From: JBKBII01 sp046299415
Lineage (GTDB): Bacteria > Pseudomonadota > Gammaproteobacteria > Ectothiorhodospirales > Ectothiorhodospiraceae
Reading direction: 5' to 3'
DNA length: 64,000 nucleotides
Assembly: GCA_046299415.1 (NCBI GenBank)
Contig: JBKBII010000008.1
Span: 62,001 to 126,000 of the forward strand
The notes beneath the pieces are model-generated. The model ran no database searches. It saw only the letters and a program-made list of their open reading frames with translations, and was not told the DNA's origin. This document shows positions 9,779 to 18,154 of the stretch, piece after piece (within the stretch, counting starts at the first letter, position 1; each line of letters starts with the position of its first letter). Both the position numbers and the translations under genes were made by a program.

Positions 9779-10330
9779 TCAGTCCTCAAAGCTCGCGAGG
9801 ATCTGATCCACCTTCTCTGGCGTCAGGTCCTCGTAGTAGCGGTGATCCACCTGCATCATCGGCGCACCACAGCAGGCCGCGAGACATTCCTCTTCCCGCT
9901 TCAGGAAAAACTTTCCATCCGGTGTTGACTCGCCCGTCCGGATACCGAGCTTCTTTTCGATGTATTCAACGATCGCGTCAGAGCCGCGCAACATGCAGGA
10001 CACGTTGGTACACACCGAAATGGCATGTCGGCCAACCGGCTGGGTTTCGAACATCGAATAAAAAGAGGCCACTTCGTAGACGACCATTCGCGGCAGTCCC
10101 ATGTAATCGGCAACCGCATTCATCGCTGGCTTCGAAAGCCAATGACGCTCGTGCTGTACCGCTCGCAACGCTCCGAGGACAGCCGACTGCTTGCGATCAC
10201 TCGGATAGCGGCGCATCCACTCGTCGATTTCGTGACGGATAGTCTCCGACAGCTCGATGACCGAGTGCTCATCACGCTCATCACGGCGCACGAATTGAAC
10301 CGGCTGGGCGTTGGTCGTCGCTTGACTCAT
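9779..10330 (-). CDS. nuoE: NADH-quinone oxidoreductase subunit E
   Basis: Thioredoxin-fold subunit with the N1a [2Fe-2S] cluster, partner of NuoF. 183 residues. The four ligands appear as SVCTNVSCMLRGSD and EECLAACCGAPMMQVD. The helical N-terminus (ELSETIRHEIDEWMRRYPSD) and the SAVLGALRAVQHERHWLS segment are typical. The ATG overlaps the nuoD stop as ATGA, and GGAG sits eight bases upstream, so translation is probably coupled to nuoD. Confidence 0.98.
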   Translation of the reverse strand: MSQATTNAQPVQFVRRDERDEHSVIELSETIRHEIDEWMRRYPSDRKQSAVLGALRAVQHERHWLSKPAMNAVADYMGLPRMVVYEVASFYSMFETQPVGRHAISVCTNVSCMLRGSDAIVEYIEKKLGIRTGESTPDGKFFLKREEECLAACCGAPMMQVDHRYYEDLTPEKVDQILASFED

Positions 10331-11580
10331 CGATCGATCTCCCCGAACACGATGTCTTGCGTGCCAATGATCGCCACGACATCCGCCAGCATATGGCCGC
10401 GTGCCATCTCATCGAGCGCAGACAAGTGCGCGAATCCGGGCGCACGCACCTTGAGTCGATAAGGCTTGTTTGCGCCGTCAGACACGAGGTAAACGCCGAA
10501 CTCACCTTTTGGATGCTCGACAGCCGCATAGGCTTCGCCCTGCGGAAGGCAAAAGCCTTCAGTGAACAATTTGAAGTGATGAATCAGGGCTTCCATGTCG
10601 TGCTTCATCGATTCTCGCCGCGGAGGCGCTACTTTGTAGTTCTCGGCCAGGACTGGGCCCGGATGGGCCCGCAACCAATCGATGCATTGACGAATGATTC
10701 GGTTTGACTGGCGCATCTCTTCGATGCGCACCAAATAGCGATCGTAAGAGTCTCCATTGACCCCCACCGGAATATCAAAATCGACGCGATCGTAAACCTC
10801 GTAGGGCTGCTTCTTGCGCAGATCCCACGCGACGCCAGACCCTCGCAACATCGGCCCCGTGAAACCGAGTTGCATCGCCCTCTCAGGCGACACCACACCA
10901 ACATCGACCGTGCGCTGTTTCCAAATACGGTTGTCGGTCAACAGCGTCTCGTATTCGTCGATATAGCCGGGGAACCGCTCGGTGAAATCCTCGAGGAAAT
11001 CGAGCATCGATCCCGAGCGCGCCTCATTCAACCGCTTGAGATCATCCGCCGAACGCGCAGGAGACTCTTTGAAAGTCGGCATCTCTGTGGGCAGGTCTCT
11101 CGCCACGCCGCCCGGGCGGTAATACGTCGCGTGCAAACGCGCGCCGGATACCGCCTCGTAACAGTCCATCAAGTCTTCACGCTCACGAAATGCGTACAAG
11201 AAGACCGTCATCGCCCCGATATCGAGCGCATGTGCACCGAGCCACAGTAGATGATTAAGAATTCGAGTGATTTCATCGAACATCACACGGATGTATTGCG
11301 CGCGCTCTGGCACCTCGATCCCAGCCAATTTCTCGATCGCGAGCACATAGCCGTGCTCATTACACATCATCGATACATAGTCGAGACGATCCATGTATCC
11401 GATCGATTGGTTGTAGGGCTTGGATTCGACGAGCTTTTCAGTTCCCCGATGCAACAGCCCGATATGCGGGTCAGCACGCTCGATCGTCTCGCCGTCCATC
11501 TCGAGCACCAGGCGCAAAACTCCGTGAGCCGACGGATGCTGCGGACCAAAGTTCAAAGTAAAATTTCGGATCTCAGGCAT
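10327..11580 (-). CDS. nuoD: NADH-quinone oxidoreductase subunit D
   Basis: 49-kDa-type subunit that shapes the quinone site together with NuoB. 417 residues, the standard length. The N-terminus MPEIRNFTLNFGPQHPSAHG contains the conserved HPSAHG loop that contacts quinone, followed by ERADPHIGLLHRGTEKL and the C-terminal MLADVVAIIGTQDIVFGEIDR. ATG 11580 has a perfect GGAGG five bases upstream. It overlaps the nuoC stop by eight bases. NuoC and NuoD are separate genes here, not fused as in E. coli. Confidence 0.98.
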   Translation of the reverse strand: MPEIRNFTLNFGPQHPSAHGVLRLVLEMDGETIERADPHIGLLHRGTEKLVESKPYNQSIGYMDRLDYVSMMCNEHGYVLAIEKLAGIEVPERAQYIRVMFDEITRILNHLLWLGAHALDIGAMTVFLYAFREREDLMDCYEAVSGARLHATYYRPGGVARDLPTEMPTFKESPARSADDLKRLNEARSGSMLDFLEDFTERFPGYIDEYETLLTDNRIWKQRTVDVGVVSPERAMQLGFTGPMLRGSGVAWDLRKKQPYEVYDRVDFDIPVGVNGDSYDRYLVRIEEMRQSNRIIRQCIDWLRAHPGPVLAENYKVAPPRRESMKHDMEALIHHFKLFTEGFCLPQGEAYAAVEHPKGEFGVYLVSDGANKPYRLKVRAPGFAHLSALDEMARGHMLADVVAIIGTQDIVFGEIDR

Positions 11581-12301
11581 CGGGGCCTCCGTCGCGTGAC
11601 TCCACAACGTAACGGTTGTCGTCGCGAATCACGCGTGGCACGAGCACTCGCGGCTCGATCGATACGGGCTCGTACACCACACGCTTCGTTTCAGGGTCGT
11701 AGCGCATTTCGACGTGCCCAATCAGCGGGAAATCCTTGCGAAACGGGTGACCGACAAAGCCGTAGTCTGTTAGCAACCGTCGCAAATCTGGGTGGCCCGC
11801 AAAGGCGATGCCGAACAAATCGAACGCCTCCCGCTCGTACCAGTTCGCAGCGGCCCAAACCTCGCACAGAGAATCGAGCTCAGGGAATTCGTCATCGTCG
11901 ATCCAAGTGCGCACTCTCAAACGACGATTGTGTTGGAGCGACAACAGGTGGATGACCACCGCAAAGCGCGGGCCTGTCCACAGATGGTCTGGTGGAATAT
12001 CATCGAACCTCAGGCGGCCCGCCGATCGTTTCTCAACGCCGCGCGAAAACCCATTGTTAGTCGCCGCCGTAGTCGACCACTCCGCCTCACCGAACGCGAG
12101 GTAGTCGACGCCACAAAGATCAATCAGAGTCTCGAAGCCAAAACCGTCTCGGAGCTCCGATGCCGAAGCCTTCCACGCCCCGGGTTTCACCTCGAAAGTA
12201 ATCTCGCCATGATCGGCGACAAGTGCTGCGAGAGCGCCGTCGCCCAGCGACGCCCACGCACGGTCTGCCCACTCCGGCAGGTTCTGCGGTGCCTCAGCCA
12301 T
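11573..12301 (-). CDS. nuoC: NADH-quinone oxidoreductase subunit C
   Basis: 30-kDa-type subunit of the complex I hydrophilic arm, 242 residues. The family signature is WYEREAFDLFGIAFAGHPDL near residues 154-173, followed by GFVGHPFRKDFPLIG. Between residues 71 and 110 there is a polar insertion with GFSRGVE that is absent from E. coli-type NuoC and that I recall from Xanthomonas-type NuoC. The C-terminal YEPVSIEPRVLVPRVIRDDN is also of that type. The gene lies 141 bp after nuoB and overlaps nuoD. Confidence 0.97.
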   Translation of the reverse strand: MAEAPQNLPEWADRAWASLGDGALAALVADHGEITFEVKPGAWKASASELRDGFGFETLIDLCGVDYLAFGEAEWSTTAATNNGFSRGVEKRSAGRLRFDDIPPDHLWTGPRFAVVIHLLSLQHNRRLRVRTWIDDDEFPELDSLCEVWAAANWYEREAFDLFGIAFAGHPDLRRLLTDYGFVGHPFRKDFPLIGHVEMRYDPETKRVVYEPVSIEPRVLVPRVIRDDNRYVVESRDGGPDA

Positions 12302-12442
12302 TCAGTTCTCCCTCGACTGCGCTCTAGCTCGGTGCGCTCGGATCTCGCCGTGCCGCTTCAGTCGACGCTTACGGTTTTTGTCCGTTACGTCGAGTTTTCT
12401 CGCAGCAGGACAATCGAAACCCAATCCCTGCGAGTGATGACA

Positions 12443-12919
12443 CTAGCGGGCGATGGTATTTGTCCGGCGGATCTTGTTTTGCAGCTGGATGATTCCGTAC
12501 AGCAGAGCCTCCGCGGTTGGTGGACAGCCCGGCACGTAGACGTCAACGGGCACGATGCGGTCGCAGCCGCGCACAACCGCGTACGAGTAGTGGTAATAGC
12601 CGCCGCCGTTGGCGCATGAGCCCATCGAAATCACCCAACGCGGCTCGGCCATTTGGTCGTAGACCTTGCGCAGCGCCGGCGCCATTTTATTGACCAGCGT
12701 CCCGGCAACGATCATCACGTCTGACTGACGTGGACTGGGGCGAAACACGACGCCGAAGCGATCGAGATCGTAGCGTGATGCTCCAGCGTGCATCATCTCG
12801 ACCGCGCAGCAAGCAAGGCCGAACGTCATTGGCCAAAGCGATCCAGTGCGTGCCCAGTTGATCAGCTTGTCAGCCGAGGTGGTCACAAAGCCCTTTTCGA
12901 GAACGCCTTCTACTCCCAT
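12443..12919 (-). CDS. nuoB: NADH-quinone oxidoreductase subunit B
   Basis: PSST-type subunit with the terminal N2 [4Fe-4S] cluster that reduces quinone. 158 residues. The cluster ligands are visible as FGLACCAVEMMH (adjacent cysteines), MGSCANGGGYY and VPGCPPTAEALLYG. ATG 12919 (MGVEGVLEKGF) is chosen over an upstream ATG at 12940 because it matches the family N-terminus. It overlaps the end of nuoA by ten bases, so the two are probably translationally coupled. Confidence 0.98.
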   Translation of the reverse strand: MGVEGVLEKGFVTTSADKLINWARTGSLWPMTFGLACCAVEMMHAGASRYDLDRFGVVFRPSPRQSDVMIVAGTLVNKMAPALRKVYDQMAEPRWVISMGSCANGGGYYHYSYAVVRGCDRIVPVDVYVPGCPPTAEALLYGIIQLQNKIRRTNTIAR

Positions 12920-13266
12920 TCCAGGGCCCCCTTCTTCCACTCGTAGATGAATCCAACGACTAGAATCAACAAAAACGCCGCCATCGCAAGAAGCCCGAAC
13001 AAACCAACGGTGTCAAGCGAGACGGCCCAAGGGAACAGGAAGGCGATTTCCAAATCGAAAATTATGAAAAGGATAGCGACCAGATAGAAGCGCACATCGA
13101 ATTTCATGCGCGAATCTTCGAATGCCTCAAAACCGCACTCGTACGGTGCATCCTTCGCGGCGTCCGGGCGGCGCGGTCCGGCGGCCATACCGACAACGAG
13201 CGGTACGACTCCAGTGACAAGACCAACCAGGATGAAAATCAGGATTGGCAGGTAGCCTTCGAGCAT
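12910..13266 (-). CDS. nuoA: NADH-quinone oxidoreductase subunit A
   Basis: First gene of the complex I operon: a three-helix membrane subunit of 118 residues. Recognisable elements are APYECGFEAFEDSRMKFDVR (the conserved Cys loop near the quinone cavity) and YLVAILFIIFDLEIAFLFPW. AGGAG lies seven bases before ATG. The 265 bp upstream, between this gene and tRNA-Leu, should hold the operon promoter, but I could not single out a convincing -35/-10 pair. Confidence 0.98.
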   Translation of the reverse strand: MLEGYLPILIFILVGLVTGVVPLVVGMAAGPRRPDAAKDAPYECGFEAFEDSRMKFDVRFYLVAILFIIFDLEIAFLFPWAVSLDTVGLFGLLAMAAFLLILVVGFIYEWKKGALEWE

Positions 13267-13454
13267 TGCGTTCTCCTCGTTCGGCGTTCTGAACTACGGC
13301 ACCAGGGCGATAACACCCGCTGATCACGGTTGACGCATCCAAATCTCGACCTCGCCGGGCGAACATCAAAGGCGATCTCTCCATGCGGACGCGAAAGACC
13401 GTGCGGTCCAAAAGCCGCGGTCAGGAGCACGATCGACCGACATTAAAGTCGACT

Positions 13455-13475
13455 GTCTCGAAAAAACGCCGTGGG
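13455..13475 (-). terminator. Possible weak intrinsic terminator downstream of tRNA-Leu
   Basis: Read on the minus strand, a short CGCC-CAC-GGCG stem is followed directly by six T residues. The stem is only four base pairs, so termination would be inefficient. It lies about 60 bases beyond the tRNA 3' end and would separate secG/tRNA transcription from nuoA. Confidence 0.3.
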
Positions 13476-13531
13476 CGATGAGGTGTCTGGACGCGCAGGG
13501 CGTCAAGACGCATCGGTGCTCACGATAAAAA

Positions 13532-13616
13532 TGGTGCAGATGGTGGGACTCGAACCCACACGGCTTGCGCCACTACCCCCTCAAGATAGCGTGTCTACCA
13601 ATTCCACCACATCTGC
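13532..13616 (-). tRNA. tRNA-Leu(GAG)
   Basis: Complete 85-nt class II tRNA with encoded CCA. The acceptor strands GCAGATG and CATCTGC pair fully, with discriminator A. The D-arm contains GGAATTGGTAGACAC. The anticodon stem CTATC/GGTAG encloses loop TTGAGGG, giving anticodon GAG (codons CUC and CUU). The long variable arm (TGGCGCAAGCCG) and the T-loop GGTTCGAGTCC are typical of leucine tRNA. It sits between secG and nuoA, a placement I recall from Xanthomonas-type genomes. Confidence 0.97.
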
Positions 13617-13702
13617 AAATCATTCAAAAAATTTACGCAACTGCTCTAGCTGGAGCCCGAGGACCGCGGCCAGCTCGCCCGAACCGATTAACGAAGAGCT
13701 GA

Positions 13703-14077
13703 TCAGTCTGGGATGTCGCCGATCACGTCCTGAGTCGAGCCGGTCCCAGGCAACTCCTCGGGGATCTCTCGGGTAGGATTACGGCGTTCCTGCTCCAGCG
13801 CCCAAGCCTCCATACGTTCGATCAACGATTGAGGAAGCGGCTGATTTGCTGCCAGGTGCGCCAAAAGCAATCCGTTCGCAAAGAACGCCGCCGCCAGGAT
13901 CGCCGTGGCACGGCTGAGGAAATTGGCTGATCCGCGCGCGCCGAAAACCGTGGCCGAAGCCCCCGAGCCAAACGCCGCGCCCGCATCAGCCCCCTTGCCG
14001 TGTTGCATCAGCACCAAAGCGATGATGCCCACTGACACAAGTACCTGAACGACGATCAAGATTCCGTACAGCATCAA
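13703..14077 (-). CDS. secG: Preprotein translocase subunit SecG
   Basis: Small inner-membrane subunit of the SecYEG translocon, 124 residues. Two hydrophobic helices (residues about 3-23 and 55-77) flank the conserved cytosolic loop LMQHGKGADAGAAFGSGASA and VFGARGSANFLSRATAI. The C-terminal tail is charged. The start codon overlaps the tpiA stop (ATGA), so it is probably translated by coupling. A second ATG directly follows the first, and either could serve. Confidence 0.96.
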   Translation of the reverse strand: MMLYGILIVVQVLVSVGIIALVLMQHGKGADAGAAFGSGASATVFGARGSANFLSRATAILAAAFFANGLLLAHLAANQPLPQSLIERMEAWALEQERRNPTREIPEELPGTGSTQDVIGDIPD

Positions 14078-14832
14078 GCCTGCTCCGCAGCGTGAATGAT
14101 GGCGTTGAAGGCGTCAGCATCGAGTGATGCTCCACCGATCAGACCCCCATCAATATGATCACAGCGCAACAAGTCTGCAGCATTACCGGCGTTCATGCTG
14201 CCCCCGTATACGATACGAAGGTGATCTGCGATCTCACCGTCACATCGACGAACGCGGTCTCGAAGGTAGGCATGCACCGCATCGGCCTGTTCGGGCGACG
14301 CGGTTTTGCCAGAGCCAATCGCCCAAACGGGCTCGTAAGCAATCACAGCATGCCCGAACGACTCGACACCCGCCGTCTCGAGAACGACACCCAATTGTTC
14401 GGCGATGACAGACTCGGTTTGATTCGCGTCACGCTCTTCCTCAGTCTCACCAACGCAGAGTATTGGGATCAAACCGGCCTTGCGCGCCGCCACGAACTTC
14501 CGCGCGACTCGTTGGCTCGACTCCTTATGACGCGCACGACGCTCAGAATGTCCGACGATGCAATATCGAACACCGAACTCCATCAGCATCGCGGCACTGA
14601 TCTCGCCGGTGAAAGCCCCCACAGCCTCCTCCGACACATCCTGGGCGCCCAGCGCCACGGGATGGTTATTGCTCAGAGTCTGGGCCACGTCCGCCAGCAT
14701 GACAGCTGGCGGGCACACGACGACGTCGACACGGTCGCTCGAAAAGTCGCTGGCGATGGCGTTGACCAGCTCCGCGCTCGACTGGCGCGTGCCGTTCATT
14801 TTCCAATTGCCTGCAATCAGAGCCTTTCGCAT
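14074..14832 (-). CDS. tpiA: Triosephosphate isomerase
   Basis: Interconverts dihydroxyacetone phosphate and glyceraldehyde 3-phosphate in glycolysis and gluconeogenesis. 252 residues. The catalytic Lys is in AGNWKMNG (residues about 7-14), the catalytic His in YCIVGHSERR, the catalytic Glu in IAYEPVWAIGSGKTA (with the loop-6 segment) and the phosphate site in YGGSMNAGN. The longer open frame to 14982 adds an unrelated leader, so ATG 14832 (MRKALIAGNWK) is chosen even though its SD is poor. It overlaps secG. Confidence 0.98.
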   Translation of the reverse strand: MRKALIAGNWKMNGTRQSSAELVNAIASDFSSDRVDVVVCPPAVMLADVAQTLSNNHPVALGAQDVSEEAVGAFTGEISAAMLMEFGVRYCIVGHSERRARHKESSQRVARKFVAARKAGLIPILCVGETEEERDANQTESVIAEQLGVVLETAGVESFGHAVIAYEPVWAIGSGKTASPEQADAVHAYLRDRVRRCDGEIADHLRIVYGGSMNAGNAADLLRCDHIDGGLIGGASLDADAFNAIIHAAEQA

Positions 14833-15375
14833 ATCAATATCGCAGTCCGTGTTTGATGAAGTTTTCGTGAAAAGGGCTGAGGCCGGAAAAGTTGCGCGAT
14901 GGTACCCATCCCGTTCGCGGCCTGCAACCGCATGGACAATCCGGATGCTCTGGGGCGCGTGCCAGCCGTCAACCCCACTCAAGCGTCAAGCGCTGAAAAT
15001 CGCATCACAGCTACGCTCAGAACACTCCACCGGCGCGAATCCCAATTAAACTAAACCGAAAAACCCAAGGCGATCGAAAACTCAGCAGCGACTGTAGGCC
15101 CCTGGCTCAAAAAACTCAGGCCTTATTCAGAGGCTCACGAGACCAAAACGGGTCGCCCGACGTCTGTGTTATTCAGTCGTTGGGGCCAGAAACGAATCGT
15201 AAACCGTAAATTTCATATTAAGTGGCCCTGCAAATCCGCAGTCGACTGACTCAAAACCTCTAACAACCAGTACCGGTTGCACTCTCGTACCCATCGGACC
15301 ACGCTTCAAGCGAGAGCCCAATGTCGCGGGACAGCCACAAATCGCGCCAGCGCGAGCAAAACCCCGCGCAACACG
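14833..15375. other. Non-coding spacer between glmM and tpiA
   Basis: 543 bp without a recognisable gene. Open frames in this stretch are short and Arg/Ser/His-rich, with no SD. No strong hairpin with a T-run was found after glmM. The absence of an SD at tpiA suggests either a leader-dependent start or that I have missed an upstream element. The tpiA-secG promoter probably lies here. Confidence 0.5.
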
Positions 15376-16725
15376 TCAGCCCACAGCGTCCCGCACCTCC
15401 GCCGCGATGCGATCCGCATATTCCGCAATCACATCAACGTCGACACCCTCAACCATCACTCGAATCAACGGCTCTGTACCGGAGGCCCGCAAAAGCACCC
15501 GCCCAGATTGTCCCAGAGCTGCTTCGACATCCCGGACAAGTGCACTCACCCTGTCATCATCGAGAACCGGCTGGGCCTCACAACCCGTCGGCAATCGCAC
15601 ATTGACAAGACGCTGCGGAAACATCGGGATTTCCGCCGCGAGAGCAGCCAACGGCTCGCCGCGACGCAAGACTTCTTCGGCAACCATCAGCGCCGCGACG
15701 ATGCCGTCACCAGTCGTGGTGTGCGAGAGACAAACGATGTGTCCTGATCCTTCACCACCAAGGTGCCAACCGCGACTGCGCAGCCGCTGCAGAATATGCC
15801 GGTCGCCCACAGGAACGCGCTCAAACGGGATCCCAGCGTCGCCCAGCGCGTTGACCAACCCCTGATTGGACATCACGGTGCCGACAACACCCTCAGCGTG
15901 CGCCAAAACGCCGCGACGATGACGGGCAAGCGCCAAAATCCCAAGGATTCGATCCCCATCGACCAGCTCACCGCGAGCGTCAACCAAAACCACGCGATCG
16001 CCGTCGCCATCAAAGGCAATCCCAAAATCGGCGCCGACCGCGCATACGCGTTCACTCAAGGCCGCCGGATCCATCGCGCCGCGCGCTTCATTGATGTTGT
16101 AGCCATCGGGTTGATCGCCGATGACGTCGATTTCTGCTCCCAGCTCGGCAAAGACTTTCGGTGCGAGGGCGTAGGTCGCACCGTGGGCGCAATCAATGAC
16201 CAGCTTGAGCCCATGCAGATCAGCTCGAGCAGGTAAGGCACTCTTGCAAAATTCAATATATCGTCCCTGTGCATCACTGATTCGTGAGGCTTTACCAGGT
16301 CGGCGAAGATCCCATCGGATCTTTGGCTCGCTCAACAACCGTTCGATATTGGCTTCGAGTTCGTCCGACAACTTGTCGCCATCAGGCGTAAAAAACTTGA
16401 ACCCGTTGTCGTAATACGGGTTGTGTGACGCGCTGATCACGATCCCGGCCGCCGCTCGGAATGTCCGGGTCAGATACGCGACTGCCGGCGTCGGCATCGG
16501 CCCCAGCAACGCGACGTCTGCCCCCGCCGCTGCAAGTCCGGCCTCGATGGCCGACTCAAACAAATAGCCGGAGACGCGCGTGTCCTTCCCCACGAGAACC
16601 TGTCGCGTATTCGCCGTCACCAGGGTTCGCCCCACCGCATACCCGAGTCGTAACGCAAAATCCGGTGTCATCGGCTCGTCGCCGGCGCGCCCCCGGATTC
16701 CATCGGTACCAAACCACTGACCCAT
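15376..16725 (-). CDS. glmM: Phosphoglucosamine mutase
   Basis: Converts glucosamine 6-phosphate to glucosamine 1-phosphate on the way to UDP-GlcNAc, hence peptidoglycan and LPS. 449 residues. The start MGQWFGTDGIRGRAG, the phosphoserine loop VISASHNPYYDNGFKFF (residues about 97-113), the metal loop IAFDGDGDRVVLVD and the C-terminal phosphate-binding RASGTEPLIRVMVEG are all intact. AAGGAG precedes ATG 16725; the open frame upstream of that ATG is not GlmM-like. It lies 91 bp after folP. Confidence 0.98.
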   Translation of the reverse strand: MGQWFGTDGIRGRAGDEPMTPDFALRLGYAVGRTLVTANTRQVLVGKDTRVSGYLFESAIEAGLAAAGADVALLGPMPTPAVAYLTRTFRAAAGIVISASHNPYYDNGFKFFTPDGDKLSDELEANIERLLSEPKIRWDLRRPGKASRISDAQGRYIEFCKSALPARADLHGLKLVIDCAHGATYALAPKVFAELGAEIDVIGDQPDGYNINEARGAMDPAALSERVCAVGADFGIAFDGDGDRVVLVDARGELVDGDRILGILALARHRRGVLAHAEGVVGTVMSNQGLVNALGDAGIPFERVPVGDRHILQRLRSRGWHLGGEGSGHIVCLSHTTTGDGIVAALMVAEEVLRRGEPLAALAAEIPMFPQRLVNVRLPTGCEAQPVLDDDRVSALVRDVEAALGQSGRVLLRASGTEPLIRVMVEGVDVDVIAEYADRIAAEVRDAVG

Positions 16726-16816
16726 ATACAGCGACTCCTTAGACGTTTCACAACAGCGCCATGTGGCGCGCAACGTTACCTTCAGCTGGCGCCCACCGAC
16801 CGGCAACACGCTCCAT

Positions 16817-17713
16817 TCACCACGCTGTTGGACCGTGCACTCGCTGCGCGCGCAAACGGGCTCTCACGCGCAAGGCATCGACCGTTTCTCGAACGTCGTG
16901 AACCCGCACCATCCGAACCCCAGCGTCGACGGCCAACAACGTCGCAGCAACCGATCCTGCCACGCGATCGGCAGGCGGAACCTCATCGGGTCCACGACCG
17001 ATCAGAGCAGCGATCATCGACTTACGTGAGACGCCGATCAGCAGCGGATAACCATGCGCAGCCAAACGGGGAAGATTCGCAAACAGCGCAAGATTGTGCT
17101 CGAGGGTTTTACCGAAACCGAACCCGGGATCGAGCCAAATCCGCGTTCGTGCGACACCCGACGCCTCCAGTGCGTCGGCTCGCTCAAGCAGAAACGCCTC
17201 AACCTCAGCAACGACATCACGGTAAGACGGTGCCTGTTGCATCGTGTTTGGCACACCTTGCATGTGCATCACACACACGCTGGCATTGGCATCTGCAGCC
17301 GCCTCGATGGCCTGCGGATCACTGAATCCTGACACATCATTGAGCATCGTTGCACCGACGGCGAGCGCTTCACGCATCAAAGCCGGCTTGCGCGAATCAA
17401 CGGAAATCCGCTCGACGCCTGCCTCCCGCAAACCCTTAACGACGGGCAACACTCGGTCGCGCTCATCGGCCAGCGAAACCGCGATCGCGCCCGGGCGGGT
17501 CGATTCACCGCCGACGTCGATCCAGGTGGCGCCAGCTTCGATCAGCCGGAGCCCGTGATCAATCGCCGCCCGGTGACGATCCTGTGGCGAAAAATAACGA
17601 CCGCCATCGGAAAACGAATCGGGTGTTACGTTGACAACCCCCATCACGAGCGGACTTGCCTCACTCACGGCGAGAAGCTCAGACTCAAAGCTCTTTGTAT
17701 CGCGTCCGATCAT
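16817..17713 (-). CDS. folP: Dihydropteroate synthase
   Basis: Condenses p-aminobenzoate with hydroxymethyl-dihydropterin diphosphate in folate synthesis; the sulfonamide target. 298 residues. Motifs in order are MGVVNVTPDSFSDGG (residues about 24-38), WIDVGGESTRPGA, ISVDSRKPALMREAL, LNDVSGF, VCVMHMQG, LDPGFGFGKTLEHN and PLLIGVSRKS. ATG 17713 (MIGRDTKSFE) gives a family-like leader; the SD is weak. The ftsH-folP-glmM order is the usual gammaproteobacterial one. Confidence 0.97.
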   Translation of the reverse strand: MIGRDTKSFESELLAVSEASPLVMGVVNVTPDSFSDGGRYFSPQDRHRAAIDHGLRLIEAGATWIDVGGESTRPGAIAVSLADERDRVLPVVKGLREAGVERISVDSRKPALMREALAVGATMLNDVSGFSDPQAIEAAADANASVCVMHMQGVPNTMQQAPSYRDVVAEVEAFLLERADALEASGVARTRIWLDPGFGFGKTLEHNLALFANLPRLAAHGYPLLIGVSRKSMIAALIGRGPDEVPPADRVAGSVAATLLAVDAGVRMVRVHDVRETVDALRVRARLRAQRVHGPTAW

Positions 17714-18015
17714 ATGAGCGCCCTGTTCTGTCTCGTCTTCATCCCACCGAGCCTCCAAATCACCCGCATGAGCCGACCGACATCGGCTCCCGGCGATCCA
17801 TTCACGTGGCGCTTCAGTCAGCGCCGTCGAGTCCGCGCGCACCGGTCAGCACAACACGACGATGGAACCGTACAAGTCTCCGCCACAGCCACGCCAAACC
17901 CAGCAGTCGGAGCCATGGGCTTGAAGAACGCCCAAGGTCGACGCGACAGCCGAACGGGCTCGTGTTCGATACGCTGACAGTCGCAACGGTACCGAAAGAG
18001 CACCAGCCCAATACG
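17714..18015. other. Spacer upstream of folP
   Basis: About 300 bp between the ftsH terminator and folP. No gene recognised; open frames here are shadows without an SD. Because a good terminator precedes it on the minus strand, a promoter for folP-glmM should lie in this stretch, but I cannot point to a specific hexamer pair. Confidence 0.5.
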
Positions 18016-18040
18016 AAAAGGCCCGCCAAGAGGCGGGCCC
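18016..18040 (-). terminator. Intrinsic terminator after ftsH
   Basis: On the minus strand the sequence forms GGCCCGCC-TCTT-GGCGGGCC, a perfect 8-bp GC stem with a four-base loop, followed by TTTT. It lies about 115 bases beyond the ftsH stop and should separate rlmE-ftsH from folP-glmM. Confidence 0.85.
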
Positions 18041-18099
18041 AGCTGGCCGACACCAAAAGAGGACGCCGCCCTATGTGGGCTTGGGCGAATGGCTGCGGC

Positions 18100-18118
18100 C
18101 CTCAAGCACAACTTGAGG
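18100..18118. repeat. Short perfect inverted repeat in the ftsH 3' region
   Basis: CCTCAAG-CACAA-CTTGAGG, seven-base arms around a five-base loop, lying between the ftsH stop codon and its terminator. No T-run follows on either strand, so it is more likely an RNA-stabilising 3' hairpin than a terminator. Confidence 0.5.
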
Positions 18119-18154
18119 AAAGGCGCCCATCATTCCAGGCGACGAGCGCCGTCA

